Program-made: the position numbers and the translations under genes | Notes under the pieces: model-generated | Seen by the model: the letters and a program-made list of their open reading frames with translations, nothing else | What the model was told of the DNA's origin: nothing | The model's database searches: none | Source of the DNA: JBQTKD01 sp963703165 | GTDB lineage: Bacteria; Actinomycetota; Actinomycetes; Sporichthyales; Sporichthyaceae | DNA: 64,000 nt | NCBI GenBank assembly: GCA_963703165.1 | Contig: OY969798.1 | Span: forward strand, 1,550,001-1,614,000 | Direction: 5' to 3' | Shown here: in pieces, positions 45,489 to 53,853 of the stretch | How positions within the stretch are numbered: position 1 is the first letter of the stretch | How the letters are laid out: every line of letters starts with the position of its first letter

Positions 45489-47222
45489 GTGTCGTCGCGT
45501 CGTCGGTCCGTGGGCCTCACCGTGCTGTCCGGGCTGATTTTGACGGTGCTCGCCCCGGTCGGACCGCTGTCCCTCCCCGACGCGCTGGGCCTGGATCCCG
45601 TCGGGCGTGACATGCCGCGTGCCGCAGCCGCCGAGCCTGCCGCGGCCCCCGCGGTCCTCGAGATCTCAGCCCCGGAGCGCAAGCCCGGCAAGCCGATGAC
45701 CACCCCCGCCAAGCGGCTGTTGCCGGAGGCGGAAAGAGGTCCGCGCTGCGACGAGACGCAGAAGCCCGGTCACAGGGCCCGGTACAACGGCAAGTCCGTG
45801 TCCCGGCTCTACGACAAGGTGTTCCGCCCCGGACCCGAGATCCCGCACCTGGACGGCTGGGTGCCGCAGGGCCTGACCGTCTGGCGGGACTGGGACGGCA
45901 AGGGCAACACCCTGGTCCTGATCGGCATGTATCGCCCCGGCGCCAAGTCCTACATCGTCGGCGTCAACCCCCGGACCGGCCGCCACGTCGGCACCATCCG
46001 GGTGAAGGCCTCGCACCTCGGCGCGATCGGGGTCAGCGGGAAGTGGCTGTTCGCGCAGGACGCGATGGAGGTCGGGCAGCAGCCGGCGATCCGCAAGTAC
46101 CCGCTCAGCAGGGTGCGCACGAAGATGGCGCGCTCTGCGGCCACCAGCACCAAGCCGTTCATGACCGCCCAGGGCAAGACCCAGCGCGTCGACGGCGCGA
46201 GCTACATGTTCGTCGAGGGCGAGTCGCTGTGGATCGGTCGCTACGCCCGGTCGGTCAACCCGAAGATGTACCGCTACGCCCTCGACAAGGACGGCACGAT
46301 CCGTCAGGAGGACGGCCCCTGGCGGGTCCCACGCCGCACGCAGGGCGTGATGGTGACGCAGGATCACTTCGTCTTCACCAGTTCGCTCGGCGGCAAGCGG
46401 GGCCGCATGATCGTGGTCCGCCGGGCGGAGCCGAAGAAGATGGGCGACCCGGTCGCGTGCCTGTGGACCCCGAGCCTGCCGCAGAACATGACCGTCTACC
46501 GCGGCCGCATGCTCACCGCGTTCGAGAGCGGCGCTACCCGCTTCGACAACAGCCGCACCCGCAACAAGATCTCGCACCTGCACGTGGGCGCGATCGAGAC
46601 GCTGATGCGCATCGCCGACCCGACCTCGCTGCGTCCCTTCCTCGCCCCGGCGGCCCCCGTCGTGGCGCCGGACGACCTGCCGAGCACCGAGGAGGTCGGG
46701 AGCGAACTGGTGGGGACCAGCCCGGACCGCATGGCCGAGGCGATCGCCCGGGCCGAGGCCTCGAAGTCCCCGACCCCGCAGCCGACCGCCGACCCGACGC
46801 AGACCCCGACCTCACCGCCGACCGCGGCGGAGGCCACCCCGACCGCGCCGCCGGCCGAGCCCGCTGCGCCGATGCCGGTCGAGACCGCACCTCCGATGCA
46901 GGCTGAGCCCGTCCCGGCGCCGGCGCCTCCGGCCGCACCCGCCGAGCCGCAGCCGGCACCGGCACCGCCGGCCCAGCAGCCGCCTGTTCCGCAGGGGCCT
47001 GCCCCTGCTCCCGCTCCGGCTCCCGAGGCCGAGCCGCCCGCACCGGCCGACCCGGAGTTCGGCATCGAGGCCGGGGACGCGTCCCAGCAGGTCGACGAGG
47101 CCCCGAACCAGCCCGTGGACGACACCGAGCCGCCCGAGCGCGTCTCCGACGCCCGGGTGACGCACCGGTGGGAGTCCAACCCGTACACCGAACCGAGCCG
47201 TCCCGCCTCGATGGGCTTCTGA
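45489..47222 (+). CDS. Secreted paralogue with a Pro/Ala-rich tail
   Basis: 577 residues from GTG 45489, preceded by GGGAGCAG; the earlier GTG at 45441 lacks a ribosome site. After a signal-like start (LTVLSGLILTVLAPVGP) and a linker, the core (about 110-390) shares the motif order with 44189-45208: WVPQGLTVWRDWDGKGNTLV, LIGMYRP, HLGAIGVSGKWLFAQD, RRTQGVMVTQDHFVFTSS. A 150-residue Pro/Ala/Glu-rich, low-complexity tail follows, likely spanning the cell wall. Unknown role. Confidence 0.72.
   Translation: MSSRRRSVGLTVLSGLILTVLAPVGPLSLPDALGLDPVGRDMPRAAAAEPAAAPAVLEISAPERKPGKPMTTPAKRLLPEAERGPRCDETQKPGHRARYNGKSVSRLYDKVFRPGPEIPHLDGWVPQGLTVWRDWDGKGNTLVLIGMYRPGAKSYIVGVNPRTGRHVGTIRVKASHLGAIGVSGKWLFAQDAMEVGQQPAIRKYPLSRVRTKMARSAATSTKPFMTAQGKTQRVDGASYMFVEGESLWIGRYARSVNPKMYRYALDKDGTIRQEDGPWRVPRRTQGVMVTQDHFVFTSSLGGKRGRMIVVRRAEPKKMGDPVACLWTPSLPQNMTVYRGRMLTAFESGATRFDNSRTRNKISHLHVGAIETLMRIADPTSLRPFLAPAAPVVAPDDLPSTEEVGSELVGTSPDRMAEAIARAEASKSPTPQPTADPTQTPTSPPTAAEATPTAPPAEPAAPMPVETAPPMQAEPVPAPAPPAAPAEPQPAPAPPAQQPPVPQGPAPAPAPAPEAEPPAPADPEFGIEAGDASQQVDEAPNQPVDDTEPPERVSDARVTHRWESNPYTEPSRPASMGF
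46735..47070 (+). repeat. Low-complexity Pro/Ala/Glu coding repeats
   Basis: This part of the secreted paralogue is dominated by PAP, PAE and PTP codon strings. No exact tandem unit is longer than a few codons. Confidence 0.6.
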
Positions 47223-47234
47223 CCAGGGCGAACG

Positions 47235-47813
47235 TCAGGGCGAGGTCGGGGCCACGGCGCACCCGGCAAGGTGGTCGTCGACCATCCCGGTGGCCTGCAT
47301 GAGGGCGTAGGCGGTGGTCGGGCCGACGAACGCGAACCCGCGGCGCTTCAACTCCTTGGCCAGGGCCTTGGACTCCGGGGTCTGGGCGGCCACGTCCGCC
47401 ATCGTTCTCGGTCGCGGACGCCGGTCCGGGGCGAAGGACCACAGCAGTGTGTCGAGCTCACCGGATCCGAGTTCGACGGCGCGGCGGGCGTTGTTGAGCG
47501 CAGCGTTGATCTTCGCGCGGTTCCGCACGATGCCCGCGTCGCCCATCAACCGCTCCGCGTCGGCGTCGGTGAAGGCGGCGACCGCCGGGATCGAGAAGCC
47601 GGCGAAGGCGGCGCGGAAGGACTCACGCTTGCGCAGGATCGTCAGCCAGGACAGGCCTGACTGGAAGGCCTCGAGCGTCATCCGTTCGAACAGGGCGTCG
47701 TCGCCGCGGACGGTGCGGCCCCACTCGGTGTCGTGGTACTCGACGTAATCCGGCGCGGACAGGCCCCATGCGCAGCGCTGCCGTCCGTCGGGCCCGGCAG
47801 CGAGTCCGGTCAC
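47235..47813 (-). CDS. tag: DNA-3-methyladenine glycosylase I
   Basis: 192 residues with the family start CAWGLSAPDYVEYHDTEWGR (zinc-binding Cys and His), the catalytic-site region TLEAFQSGLSWLTILRKRES and the C-terminal zinc residues in DDHLAGC. It removes alkylated adenine from DNA. Convergent with the secreted protein gene. Its GTG start directly follows the stop of the DivIVA-domain gene. Confidence 0.9.
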   Translation of the reverse strand: MTGLAAGPDGRQRCAWGLSAPDYVEYHDTEWGRTVRGDDALFERMTLEAFQSGLSWLTILRKRESFRAAFAGFSIPAVAAFTDADAERLMGDAGIVRNRAKINAALNNARRAVELGSGELDTLLWSFAPDRRPRPRTMADVAAQTPESKALAKELKRRGFAFVGPTTAYALMQATGMVDDHLAGCAVAPTSP

Positions 47814-48119
47814 TCAGTACCCCTGGCCGGCGCGCGCGGCGCGCAACTGCTCATGCAACTCGGCCAGCTCGGCGTCCTTGGCTGCCAGCTCGGCCGCGAC
47901 CCGGTCGAGGACACCGTCGACCAGGTCCATGCGGTATCCGCGCATCGCCAGGGGGAAGCGCACGGCCTCCAGGTCGGCAGGCGCGAACGGCTGGTCCGGG
48001 GCCCGCCACGGTGCCCGGTCGACGGCGGCCGTCGTCAGCGTCCCGCCCTGCCCGGCAGCGACCGCGGCCACCCCGAACACGACCACCGCGACGAGCAACA
48101 CCATCAGCACAAACATCAC
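47814..48119 (-). CDS. DivIVA-domain membrane protein
   Basis: 101 residues: one N-terminal helix (MMFVLMVLLVAVVVFGVAAV), then a linker and the DivIVA-like RFPLAMRGYRMDLVDGVLDR with a short coiled coil (AAELAAKDAELAELHEQLRA). Such proteins mark cell poles or division sites. Followed directly by tag on the same transcript. Confidence 0.8.
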   Translation of the reverse strand: MMFVLMVLLVAVVVFGVAAVAAGQGGTLTTAAVDRAPWRAPDQPFAPADLEAVRFPLAMRGYRMDLVDGVLDRVAAELAAKDAELAELHEQLRAARAGQGY

Positions 48120-48149
48120 GGCGGTTCCCCCTCACGCTTCGGCGCCGTC

Positions 48150-48220
48150 ACAACCTTTACGCACGTCGTGCGCAAGGGTTCCACATATCGGGCATTCCGC
48201 CCGGATTTACGACCACTACG
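48150..48220. repeat. Composite palindromic repeat, copy B (permuted relative to copy A)
   Basis: 48150-48173 is the exact reverse complement of 40279-40302. 48183-48206 is the inverted counterpart of 40307-40328, including CGGGC-ATTCC-GCCCG. 48208-48220 carries TACGACCACTACG. The modules occur in a different order from copy A, which points to shuffling of palindromic units. Confidence 0.65.
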
Positions 48221-48322
48221 CACAGGCGATTGAGGCGAGCGGGAAGAGAAGGCGAGGAACGAGTCTTCTCTTCCCGCGGCCCGATTGAAGCCTGTTGGAA
48301 CACGTCGTGCGCAGTGGTCGTA
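48207..48322. terminator. Large nested hairpin downstream of the sensor kinase
   Basis: TACGACCACT (48208-48217) pairs with AGTGGTCGTA (48313-48322). Inside, GGGAAGAGAAG (48241-48251) pairs perfectly with CTTCTCTTCCC (48265-48275) around the loop GCGAGGAACGAGT, the same loop as at 1352-1364. The right outer arm ends 6 nt before the kinase stop codon, so it likely ends transcription of the kinase gene. Confidence 0.6.
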
Positions 48323-48328
48323 GTCGTT

Positions 48329-49585
48329 CTACGTGGGGAAGTCGGGCGCCGCGAGGAACAGGGCGAAGACCGCAGGGCGCTGTTGGACGAGTTCCAGGCG
48401 CGCACCGTCGGCTCTGGCCAGGTCACGGGCCAGGGCCAGGCCCTTGCCGGTGCTCTGCCCGCCGGAGACGCCGGCCTCGAAGATGCGGTGGCCTAGTTCC
48501 TCGGACACACCCTGGCCCTCGTCGGTGACCTCGATGACCACCGAACCCCCGACGGTGCGGGTGCGGATGGAGACGATCCCGGCGCCGTGGTGCAGCGCGT
48601 TCTCGACGAGCGTGGCGAGGATCTGGGAGACCGCGGCGGCGTTGGCACGGGCCGTCAGGGCCGGCACTCCGACGAGTTGTATCGAGCGGCCGAGCTTGCG
48701 CAGCGCCACGCTCCACTCGTCGATCTGCTGGCCGACGATCTTGTCGATCTCCACCACCTCCCCGGCGACGACCGGAGGGGTGCGGTGGCTGGTGAGCAGT
48801 TGCTCGACGACCTCGGTGAGCCGCTCGACCTGGCCGAGCGCGACGTTGGCCTCGTCGCGCATGACGTCCAGGTCGTCGGACATCGCGATCTCCTCCAATC
48901 GCATGGACAAGGCGGTCAGCGGGGTGCGCAGCTGATGGGAGGCGTTGGCGGCAAAGGCTCGTTCCCCGGCGAGGATCCGATTTATTCGTTCGGCCCGCCG
49001 TTCCAGGACGTCGGCCACGCGGTCCACTTCCGGGAGCCCGTAGCTGCGCCGGTGGCGTCGTTTGGCCGCCTCCGCCGAGCCGAAGCGTTCGGCGGTCTCG
49101 GCGAGATCGATCAGGGGCCGCGTGAGACTGCGGGCCTGCAACGCGGCCAACGCCCCGGCCGTGGCCAGGGCGAACAGAGCCTCGATGAGGATCAGCAGCC
49201 ACGCCTTGCGGATCTGGGAGTTGACCCGGTTGCGCGGCTCGGCGACGGTGACCCGGTCTCCGCTGCGAGCGTCACCGATGGTCAGGGTGAGCGGGTCGCC
49301 CCCACGAGGCGGGGCGGCGCCGAGGGTGAGCACCCGGCCGTCCTCGAGGACCACGGTGGCGCTGCGGCTGCGCGAGACGAGGCGGTCGAGGGCCTCGCCG
49401 TCGATCGGCTCACCGAGCTCGGCGCGCACCTGGATCGTGTTCAGCAGACGCTGCGCCTCGGCGCGCAGGCTGTCGTTGGCGCTGGACAGGATCCCGTTGC
49501 GCATCGCGACGCCCAGCGGGACGCCGAGCAGCAACACGACGACGACGACGACCGCCAGCGTGGAGACGACCAGTCGTCTACCCAT
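48329..49585 (-). CDS. Sensor histidine kinase
   Basis: 418 residues: TM1 (about 5-28), short periplasmic region, TM2 (about 128-150), a HAMP-like segment, the phospho-acceptor His217 in AANASHQLRTPLTALS, an N box in ILATLVENALHHGAG and the G boxes VTDEGQGVSEEL and STGKGLALA. Second gene of an operon with the response regulator at 49624-50295. The external signal is not readable from sequence. It lies upstream of the 48-kb hairpin element. Confidence 0.88.
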   Translation of the reverse strand: MGRRLVVSTLAVVVVVVLLLGVPLGVAMRNGILSSANDSLRAEAQRLLNTIQVRAELGEPIDGEALDRLVSRSRSATVVLEDGRVLTLGAAPPRGGDPLTLTIGDARSGDRVTVAEPRNRVNSQIRKAWLLILIEALFALATAGALAALQARSLTRPLIDLAETAERFGSAEAAKRRHRRSYGLPEVDRVADVLERRAERINRILAGERAFAANASHQLRTPLTALSMRLEEIAMSDDLDVMRDEANVALGQVERLTEVVEQLLTSHRTPPVVAGEVVEIDKIVGQQIDEWSVALRKLGRSIQLVGVPALTARANAAAVSQILATLVENALHHGAGIVSIRTRTVGGSVVIEVTDEGQGVSEELGHRIFEAGVSGGQSTGKGLALARDLARADGARLELVQQRPAVFALFLAAPDFPT

Positions 49586-49623
49586 GAATTACGCGCCCGC
49601 CCCCGTTGGCGTCGGCCCTTCTC

Positions 49624-50295
49624 CTATTCGCGTTCGAAGCGGAACCCGACGCCGCGCACCGTGGTGATGTACCGCGGGTTCGTGGCGTCGTCGCCGAGCT
49701 TCTTGCGCAACCAGGAGATGTGCATGTCGAGCGTCTTGGTCGAGGTCCACCAGGTGGTGTCCCAGACCTCGCGCATGAGCTGATCACGGGTGACCACTCG
49801 ACCGGCGTCGCGGATGAGCACCCGCAGCAGGTCGAACTCCTTGGCCGTGAGCTGCAGCTCGGCGTCGCCCATCCACGCGCGGTGCGACTCGATGTCGATG
49901 CGCACGCCACGAATGCCATGGCCGGCCTCCGGGGCGCCGCGGCGCAGCAGAGCACGCACGCGGGCGAGCAGTTCGGCCAGCCGGAACGGCTTGGTCACGT
50001 AGTCGTCGGCGCCGGCGTCGAGACCGACGACGGTGTCGACCTCGTCGGCACGGGCAGTCAGCACCAGGACCGGGATGACCTGGCCGTCACCGCGCAGTCG
50101 GCGGCACACCTCCAGACCGTCCAGGCCCGGAAGGCCGATGTCGAGCACCACCAGGTCGATGCCGCCCTGGCGGGCACGTTCAAGAGCTTGGACCCCGTCG
50201 GCCCGAACCTCCACCGCATAGCCTTCGCGCCGCAGGGCGCGCGCCAGCGGTTCGGAGATGGCGACGTCATCTTCGGCGAGCAACAGGCGAGTCAT
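49624..50295 (-). CDS. OmpR-family response regulator
   Basis: 223 residues. Acidic D9-D10, phospho-acceptor Asp about 52 (VVLDIGLPG), VTKPF and a winged-helix domain ending in YITTVRGVGFRFE. Probably autoregulated through the inverted repeat just upstream. Paired with the kinase at 48329-49585; only 38 nt separate them. Confidence 0.9.
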   Translation of the reverse strand: MTRLLLAEDDVAISEPLARALRREGYAVEVRADGVQALERARQGGIDLVVLDIGLPGLDGLEVCRRLRGDGQVIPVLVLTARADEVDTVVGLDAGADDYVTKPFRLAELLARVRALLRRGAPEAGHGIRGVRIDIESHRAWMGDAELQLTAKEFDLLRVLIRDAGRVVTRDQLMREVWDTTWWTSTKTLDMHISWLRKKLGDDATNPRYITTVRGVGFRFERE

Positions 50296-50303
50296 GGCCC
50301 GAT

Positions 50304-50346
50304 GGTAAAGCGATCAGGGCCCAGTTCCCGGTGAACTCGCTTTACC
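50304..50346. promoter_or_regulatory. Inverted repeat upstream of the response regulator gene
   Basis: GGTAAAGCGA (50304-50313) and TCGCTTTACC (50337-50346) are a perfect 10-bp inverted repeat 23 bp apart, ending 8 nt before the start codon. It could be the operator of the RR/kinase operon or a leader hairpin. Confidence 0.45.
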
Positions 50347-50490
50347 TTCGTGTTCGTGGCGTTTTGGCGCCGCCACCCCCGACCGGTTCAAGTTGGGTCA
50401 AGGTTGGGTAAGCCGGGCACTCGACAAGATCCACATGGGTTTTCGCCGGTGTACCGACGGTTGCGGGCACCCGACCCGTCTAGCAGGGCA

Positions 50491-51096
50491 TCAGTGCAGG
50501 TCAGGAAGGGAAGGATCCCTCATTTTTCCCGCCTGACCGGGCGGCCCCGGAGGCAGAAAAGCGATCCGCGGGACATCCGCGACCAGTTCCAGCAGCAGCC
50601 GATGCACGGCGTTGACCGACGGGACGTCGTCGAGAGAAACAGCGCCTCGCCCCGGCGCGCCGCGCACCGGAAAAAGGTCCGCGGCGTAGCCGCCGGCGAA
50701 CGAAACGGTCAGCCGACCTGCCCCGAACACCCGCGCCAGGCCTGTGCGGTGGGTCGACACCTCGGTCACCCGCCCCAGGGGGACCTCGGTCCCGCGGCGC
50801 GCGAACAGGCCGTCGCAGAGGATCAGCCGCTGGCTGGTGAGTCGCACCGTGCGGGAGTACCAGACCAGGAACGGCCACACCGACCAACGCAACGCGACCA
50901 ATCCCGCGCTGCCCCCGACGATCCACCGCAGCGCGTGCTGCGGACCACTGTCCGGAACCCGGCCCGCGCCGTAGGCACCGAGCCCGACGCACAGCAGCAG
51001 GACGACGGCCGGCCAGAACAGGGTGAACCAGGCTCGGTGCAGCACCACCGCCACGTGCTCACCCTCGAGCAGTGCAGGTCGGCGACTGCGCGCCAT
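50491..51096 (-). CDS. Bacterial PH-domain membrane protein
   Basis: 201 residues: two helices near 20-45 and 57-80 flank a short loop, then a PH-like domain (TVRLTSQRLILCDGLFARRG, TEVPLGRVTEVSTHRTG). Related by layout to the larger protein at 53854-54471. It matches Rv3278c, next to birA. Function unknown. Confidence 0.82.
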   Translation of the reverse strand: MARSRRPALLEGEHVAVVLHRAWFTLFWPAVVLLLCVGLGAYGAGRVPDSGPQHALRWIVGGSAGLVALRWSVWPFLVWYSRTVRLTSQRLILCDGLFARRGTEVPLGRVTEVSTHRTGLARVFGAGRLTVSFAGGYAADLFPVRGAPGRGAVSLDDVPSVNAVHRLLLELVADVPRIAFLPPGPPGQAGKMRDPSLPDLH

Positions 51097-51117
51097 GGCC
51101 GCGGGTCACCTTTCCTC

Positions 51118-51906
51118 TCAGAACTGCAGGTCCCCCGCGGCGATCGTCCGCTCACCGTCGACGGTACGCAGCACCAGCGCTCCGGTCGTGTCGACGCGCA
51201 GTGCGTGGCCGGCCACGGCCTCCCCACCGGGCACGTCGACGGTGACGTCGCGGCCGAGCGTCGCGCTGGCCACCAGGTACAGATCGGCCAGGCCCGCCTC
51301 GGCAGCGTCCCCTTCGGCTGCACGCCACTGCTCGAGTCGGGCGTCGAGACGCTCCAGGACGGCCGCAAGCAGGGCGGGACGGTCGGTGGTCGCCGCCCCG
51401 GCCAGGGCCAGGGAGCTCGCGTGCGGGACCGGGAGTTCGTCCGCGGTAGTGCTCACGTTGATGCCGATGCCGACGATCGCCAGCCCGCGCCCGCCGACGT
51501 CGACCCGCTCGGACAGCACGCCGGCGACCTTGCGGCCGTCCGCGGAGAGCACGTCATTGGGCCACTTCACCCGCAGCTCCACGCCCGTCACCGCCCGACC
51601 GGCCTCGGCCACGGCCAGGCCGGAGAGCAGGGGCAGCCAGCCCCACCGCTCGACAGGGACACCGCCCGGATCAAGCAGGACGGAGAACAGCAGTCCCGCG
51701 CCGGCCGGGGACTCCCAGACGCGGTCCAAGCGCCCTCGCCCGGCGGTCTGCACCTCCGCGACCACGACGTGACCGGGCTTCGCATCGCCACTGGTGGTGG
51801 CGACGCGCAGGTCCGCGTTCGTGGAGCCGGTCTCGGCGAGAAGGGTCAGGCCACGGCCGGGGGGCAGGGCCGCGGTCAGTGCCGCAACATCCAGAGGCTC
51901 ACGCAC
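51118..51906 (-). CDS. birA: Biotin-[acetyl-CoA carboxylase] ligase
   Basis: 262 residues from GTG 51906. Start ETGSTNADLR, ATP/biotin loop TAGRGRLDRVWESP, then KWPNDVLSADGRKVAGVLSE and IGIGINVSTT. No N-terminal DNA-binding domain is seen, so it is a monofunctional ligase. It would add biotin to the Lys in EAMKMEQ of AccA3 (61495-63255). Divergent from accD5 across an inverted repeat. Confidence 0.92.
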   Translation of the reverse strand: MREPLDVAALTAALPPGRGLTLLAETGSTNADLRVATTSGDAKPGHVVVAEVQTAGRGRLDRVWESPAGAGLLFSVLLDPGGVPVERWGWLPLLSGLAVAEAGRAVTGVELRVKWPNDVLSADGRKVAGVLSERVDVGGRGLAIVGIGINVSTTADELPVPHASSLALAGAATTDRPALLAAVLERLDARLEQWRAAEGDAAEAGLADLYLVASATLGRDVTVDVPGGEAVAGHALRVDTTGALVLRTVDGERTIAAGDLQF

Positions 51907-51969
51907 ACACCCCAGGGTAGGGGTGCCTCCGCACGCGTCCGAGGCGCCCCGCGGCACCCCGTAGGGTGT
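51907..51969. promoter_or_regulatory. Inverted repeat in the birA/accD5 divergent promoter
   Basis: ACACCC (51907-51912) and GGGTGT (51964-51969) enclose GGGGTGCC (51920-51927) and GGCACCCC (51953-51960), all pairing correctly. It fills the 96-bp gap between the two divergent starts and may bind a regulator shared by ligase and carboxylase. Confidence 0.4.
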
Positions 51970-52002
51970 CGACGTTGCGCTCAGAACAGCATGAGGAGAG
52001 AC

Positions 52003-53625
52003 GTGGCTGAACCTGCTCTCGAGGCCGAGCTTCCGGAATCGCCGCCGGACAAGCACGACATCGACATCCACACGACGGCAGGCAAGCTCGCCGAACTGGC
52101 GGTGCGTCAGTACGAGGCCGTGCACGCGGCGGGCGAGCGCGCGGTCGCGAAGCAGCACGCCAAGGGCAAGATGACCGCCCGCGAGCGGATCGAGGCCCTG
52201 CTCGACGAAGGCACGTTCGTCGAGCTCGATCAGTTCGCGCGGCACCGCTCCACCGCGTTCGGCCTCGAGAAGAACCGCCCTTACGGCGACGGCGTGGTCA
52301 CCGGCTACGGCACCGTCGACGGCCGTCCGGTGTGCGTGTTCTCCCAGGACTTCACGATCTTCGGCGGCTCGCTGGGCGAGGTCTACGGCGAGAAGATCTG
52401 CAAGGTCATGGACCTGGCGATCAAGACCGGCTGCCCGATCATCGGCATCAACGAGGGCGCCGGCGCCCGCATCCAGGAGGGCGTGGTCTCCCTCGGCCTG
52501 TACGGGGAGATCTTCCGCCGCAACGTCCACGGGTCGGGCGTCATCCCGCAGATCTCGCTGATCATGGGCACCTGCGCCGGCGGGCACGTCTACTCCCCCG
52601 CGCTCACCGACTTCGTGGTGATGGTGGACAAGACCTCGCACATGTTCATCACCGGCCCCGAGGTCATCAAGTCGGTCACCGGTGAGGACGTCGGCTTCGA
52701 GGAGCTCGGCGGCGCCCGTACCCACAACTCCAAGTCCGGCAACGCGCACTACATGGCCTCGGACGAGAACGATGCGCTCGAGTACGTGAAGGCGCTGCTG
52801 TCCTTCCTGCCGAGCAACAACCTCTCGGACCCGCCGTCCTTCGACGTCGGCATCGAACTGGAGATCACCGACGCCGATCTCGCGCTGGACACGGTGATCC
52901 CGGACTCCTCGAACACCCCGTACGACATGCACAAGGTCATCGAGGCGATCCTGGACGACGGCGAGTTCGTCGAGGTACAGGAGCTGTTCGCGCCCAACAT
53001 CCTCATCGGGTTCGGCCGGGTCGACGGACACAGCGTCGGCGTCGTCGCGAACCAGCCGATGCAGTTCGCGGGCACCTTGGACATCGACGCCTCGGAGAAG
53101 GCGGCGCGGTTCGTGCGCACCTGCGACGCGTTCAACGTCCCGATCCTGACCTTCGTCGACGTCCCCGGCTTCCTGCCCGGCACGTCGCAGGAGTGGAACG
53201 GGATCATCCGCCGCGGCGCGAAGCTGCTCTACGCGTACTGCGAGGCGACGGTCCCGATGGTCACCGTCATCACGCGCAAGGCCTACGGCGGCGCGTACGA
53301 CGTCATGGGGTCCAAGCACCTCGGCTCCGACCTGAGCTTCGCCTGGCCCACCGCGCAGATCGCGGTCATGGGTGCGCAGGGTGCGGCGAACATCCTGTAC
53401 CGCAAGGAACTCGCCGACTCCGACGATCCCGAGGCCCGCCGCAAGGAGCTCGTCACCGAGTACGAGGACACCCTCGCGAACCCGTACATCGCCGCCGAGC
53501 GGGGCTACATCGACGCGGTCATCGAGCCCTCCAGCACCCGGGTCAACGTGATCCGGGCGTTGCGCACCCTGCGCGGCAAGCGCCAGTCCCTCCCGCCGCG
53601 CAAGCACGGAAACATCCCGCTCTGA
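52003..53625 (+). CDS. accD5: Acyl-CoA carboxylase carboxyltransferase subunit (AccD5/PccB type)
   Basis: 540 residues from GTG 52003, preceded by GAGGAGAGAC. Carboxyltransferase N half: GRPVCVFSQDFTIFGGSLGE, NEGAGARIQEGVVSLGLYGE and GTCAGGHVYSPALTDFV. C half: FVDVPGFLPGTSQEWNG and TVITRKAYGGAYDVMGSKHL. It transfers carbon dioxide from biotin to acetyl- or propionyl-CoA. Co-translated with accE: the stop TGA overlaps the next ATG. Confidence 0.93.
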   Translation: MAEPALEAELPESPPDKHDIDIHTTAGKLAELAVRQYEAVHAAGERAVAKQHAKGKMTARERIEALLDEGTFVELDQFARHRSTAFGLEKNRPYGDGVVTGYGTVDGRPVCVFSQDFTIFGGSLGEVYGEKICKVMDLAIKTGCPIIGINEGAGARIQEGVVSLGLYGEIFRRNVHGSGVIPQISLIMGTCAGGHVYSPALTDFVVMVDKTSHMFITGPEVIKSVTGEDVGFEELGGARTHNSKSGNAHYMASDENDALEYVKALLSFLPSNNLSDPPSFDVGIELEITDADLALDTVIPDSSNTPYDMHKVIEAILDDGEFVEVQELFAPNILIGFGRVDGHSVGVVANQPMQFAGTLDIDASEKAARFVRTCDAFNVPILTFVDVPGFLPGTSQEWNGIIRRGAKLLYAYCEATVPMVTVITRKAYGGAYDVMGSKHLGSDLSFAWPTAQIAVMGAQGAANILYRKELADSDDPEARRKELVTEYEDTLANPYIAAERGYIDAVIEPSSTRVNVIRALRTLRGKRQSLPPRKHGNIPL

Positions 53626-53852
53626 TGGCGGACGAGACCCAGGAGACGCCGCGTCCGGTGCTGCGCATCGTGCGCGGCACCCCGGACGAGTTCGAGCTGG
53701 CCGCCCTCGTGGCCGTGGTGGCGGCCCGGTCCGGCGCGCCCCCACCGGCTCCGAAGCCGATCCCGTCGACGTGGACCGATCGGTCCCGCCTGGTGCGCCC
53801 GCACCTGTACCCGGGCCCCGGTGCCTGGCGCGCGAGCGCCTGGCGTACCTGA
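53625..53852 (+). CDS. accE: Acyl-CoA carboxylase epsilon subunit
   Basis: 75 residues. PVLRIVRGTPDEFELAALVA is the signature that binds the AccD core. It raises activity of AccA3/AccD5 complexes. Start overlaps the accD5 stop by one base. It ends against the convergent PH/SHOCT gene, 1 nt away. Confidence 0.88.
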   Translation: MADETQETPRPVLRIVRGTPDEFELAALVAVVAARSGAPPPAPKPIPSTWTDRSRLVRPHLYPGPGAWRASAWRT

Positions 53853-53853
53853 G

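Noticed and set aside
50350..53625. A 1091-codon open frame covering the PH gene, birA and accD5
   Set aside because: Only the part from 52003 has carboxylase motifs and a ribosome site. The first 550 codons are antisense to birA and the PH gene and have a basic, repetitive composition.
51118..53745. An 875-codon minus-strand frame reaching through accD5
   Set aside because: Only its last third (birA) has family motifs; the rest is the mirror of the accD5 coding pattern, a common effect of high GC.
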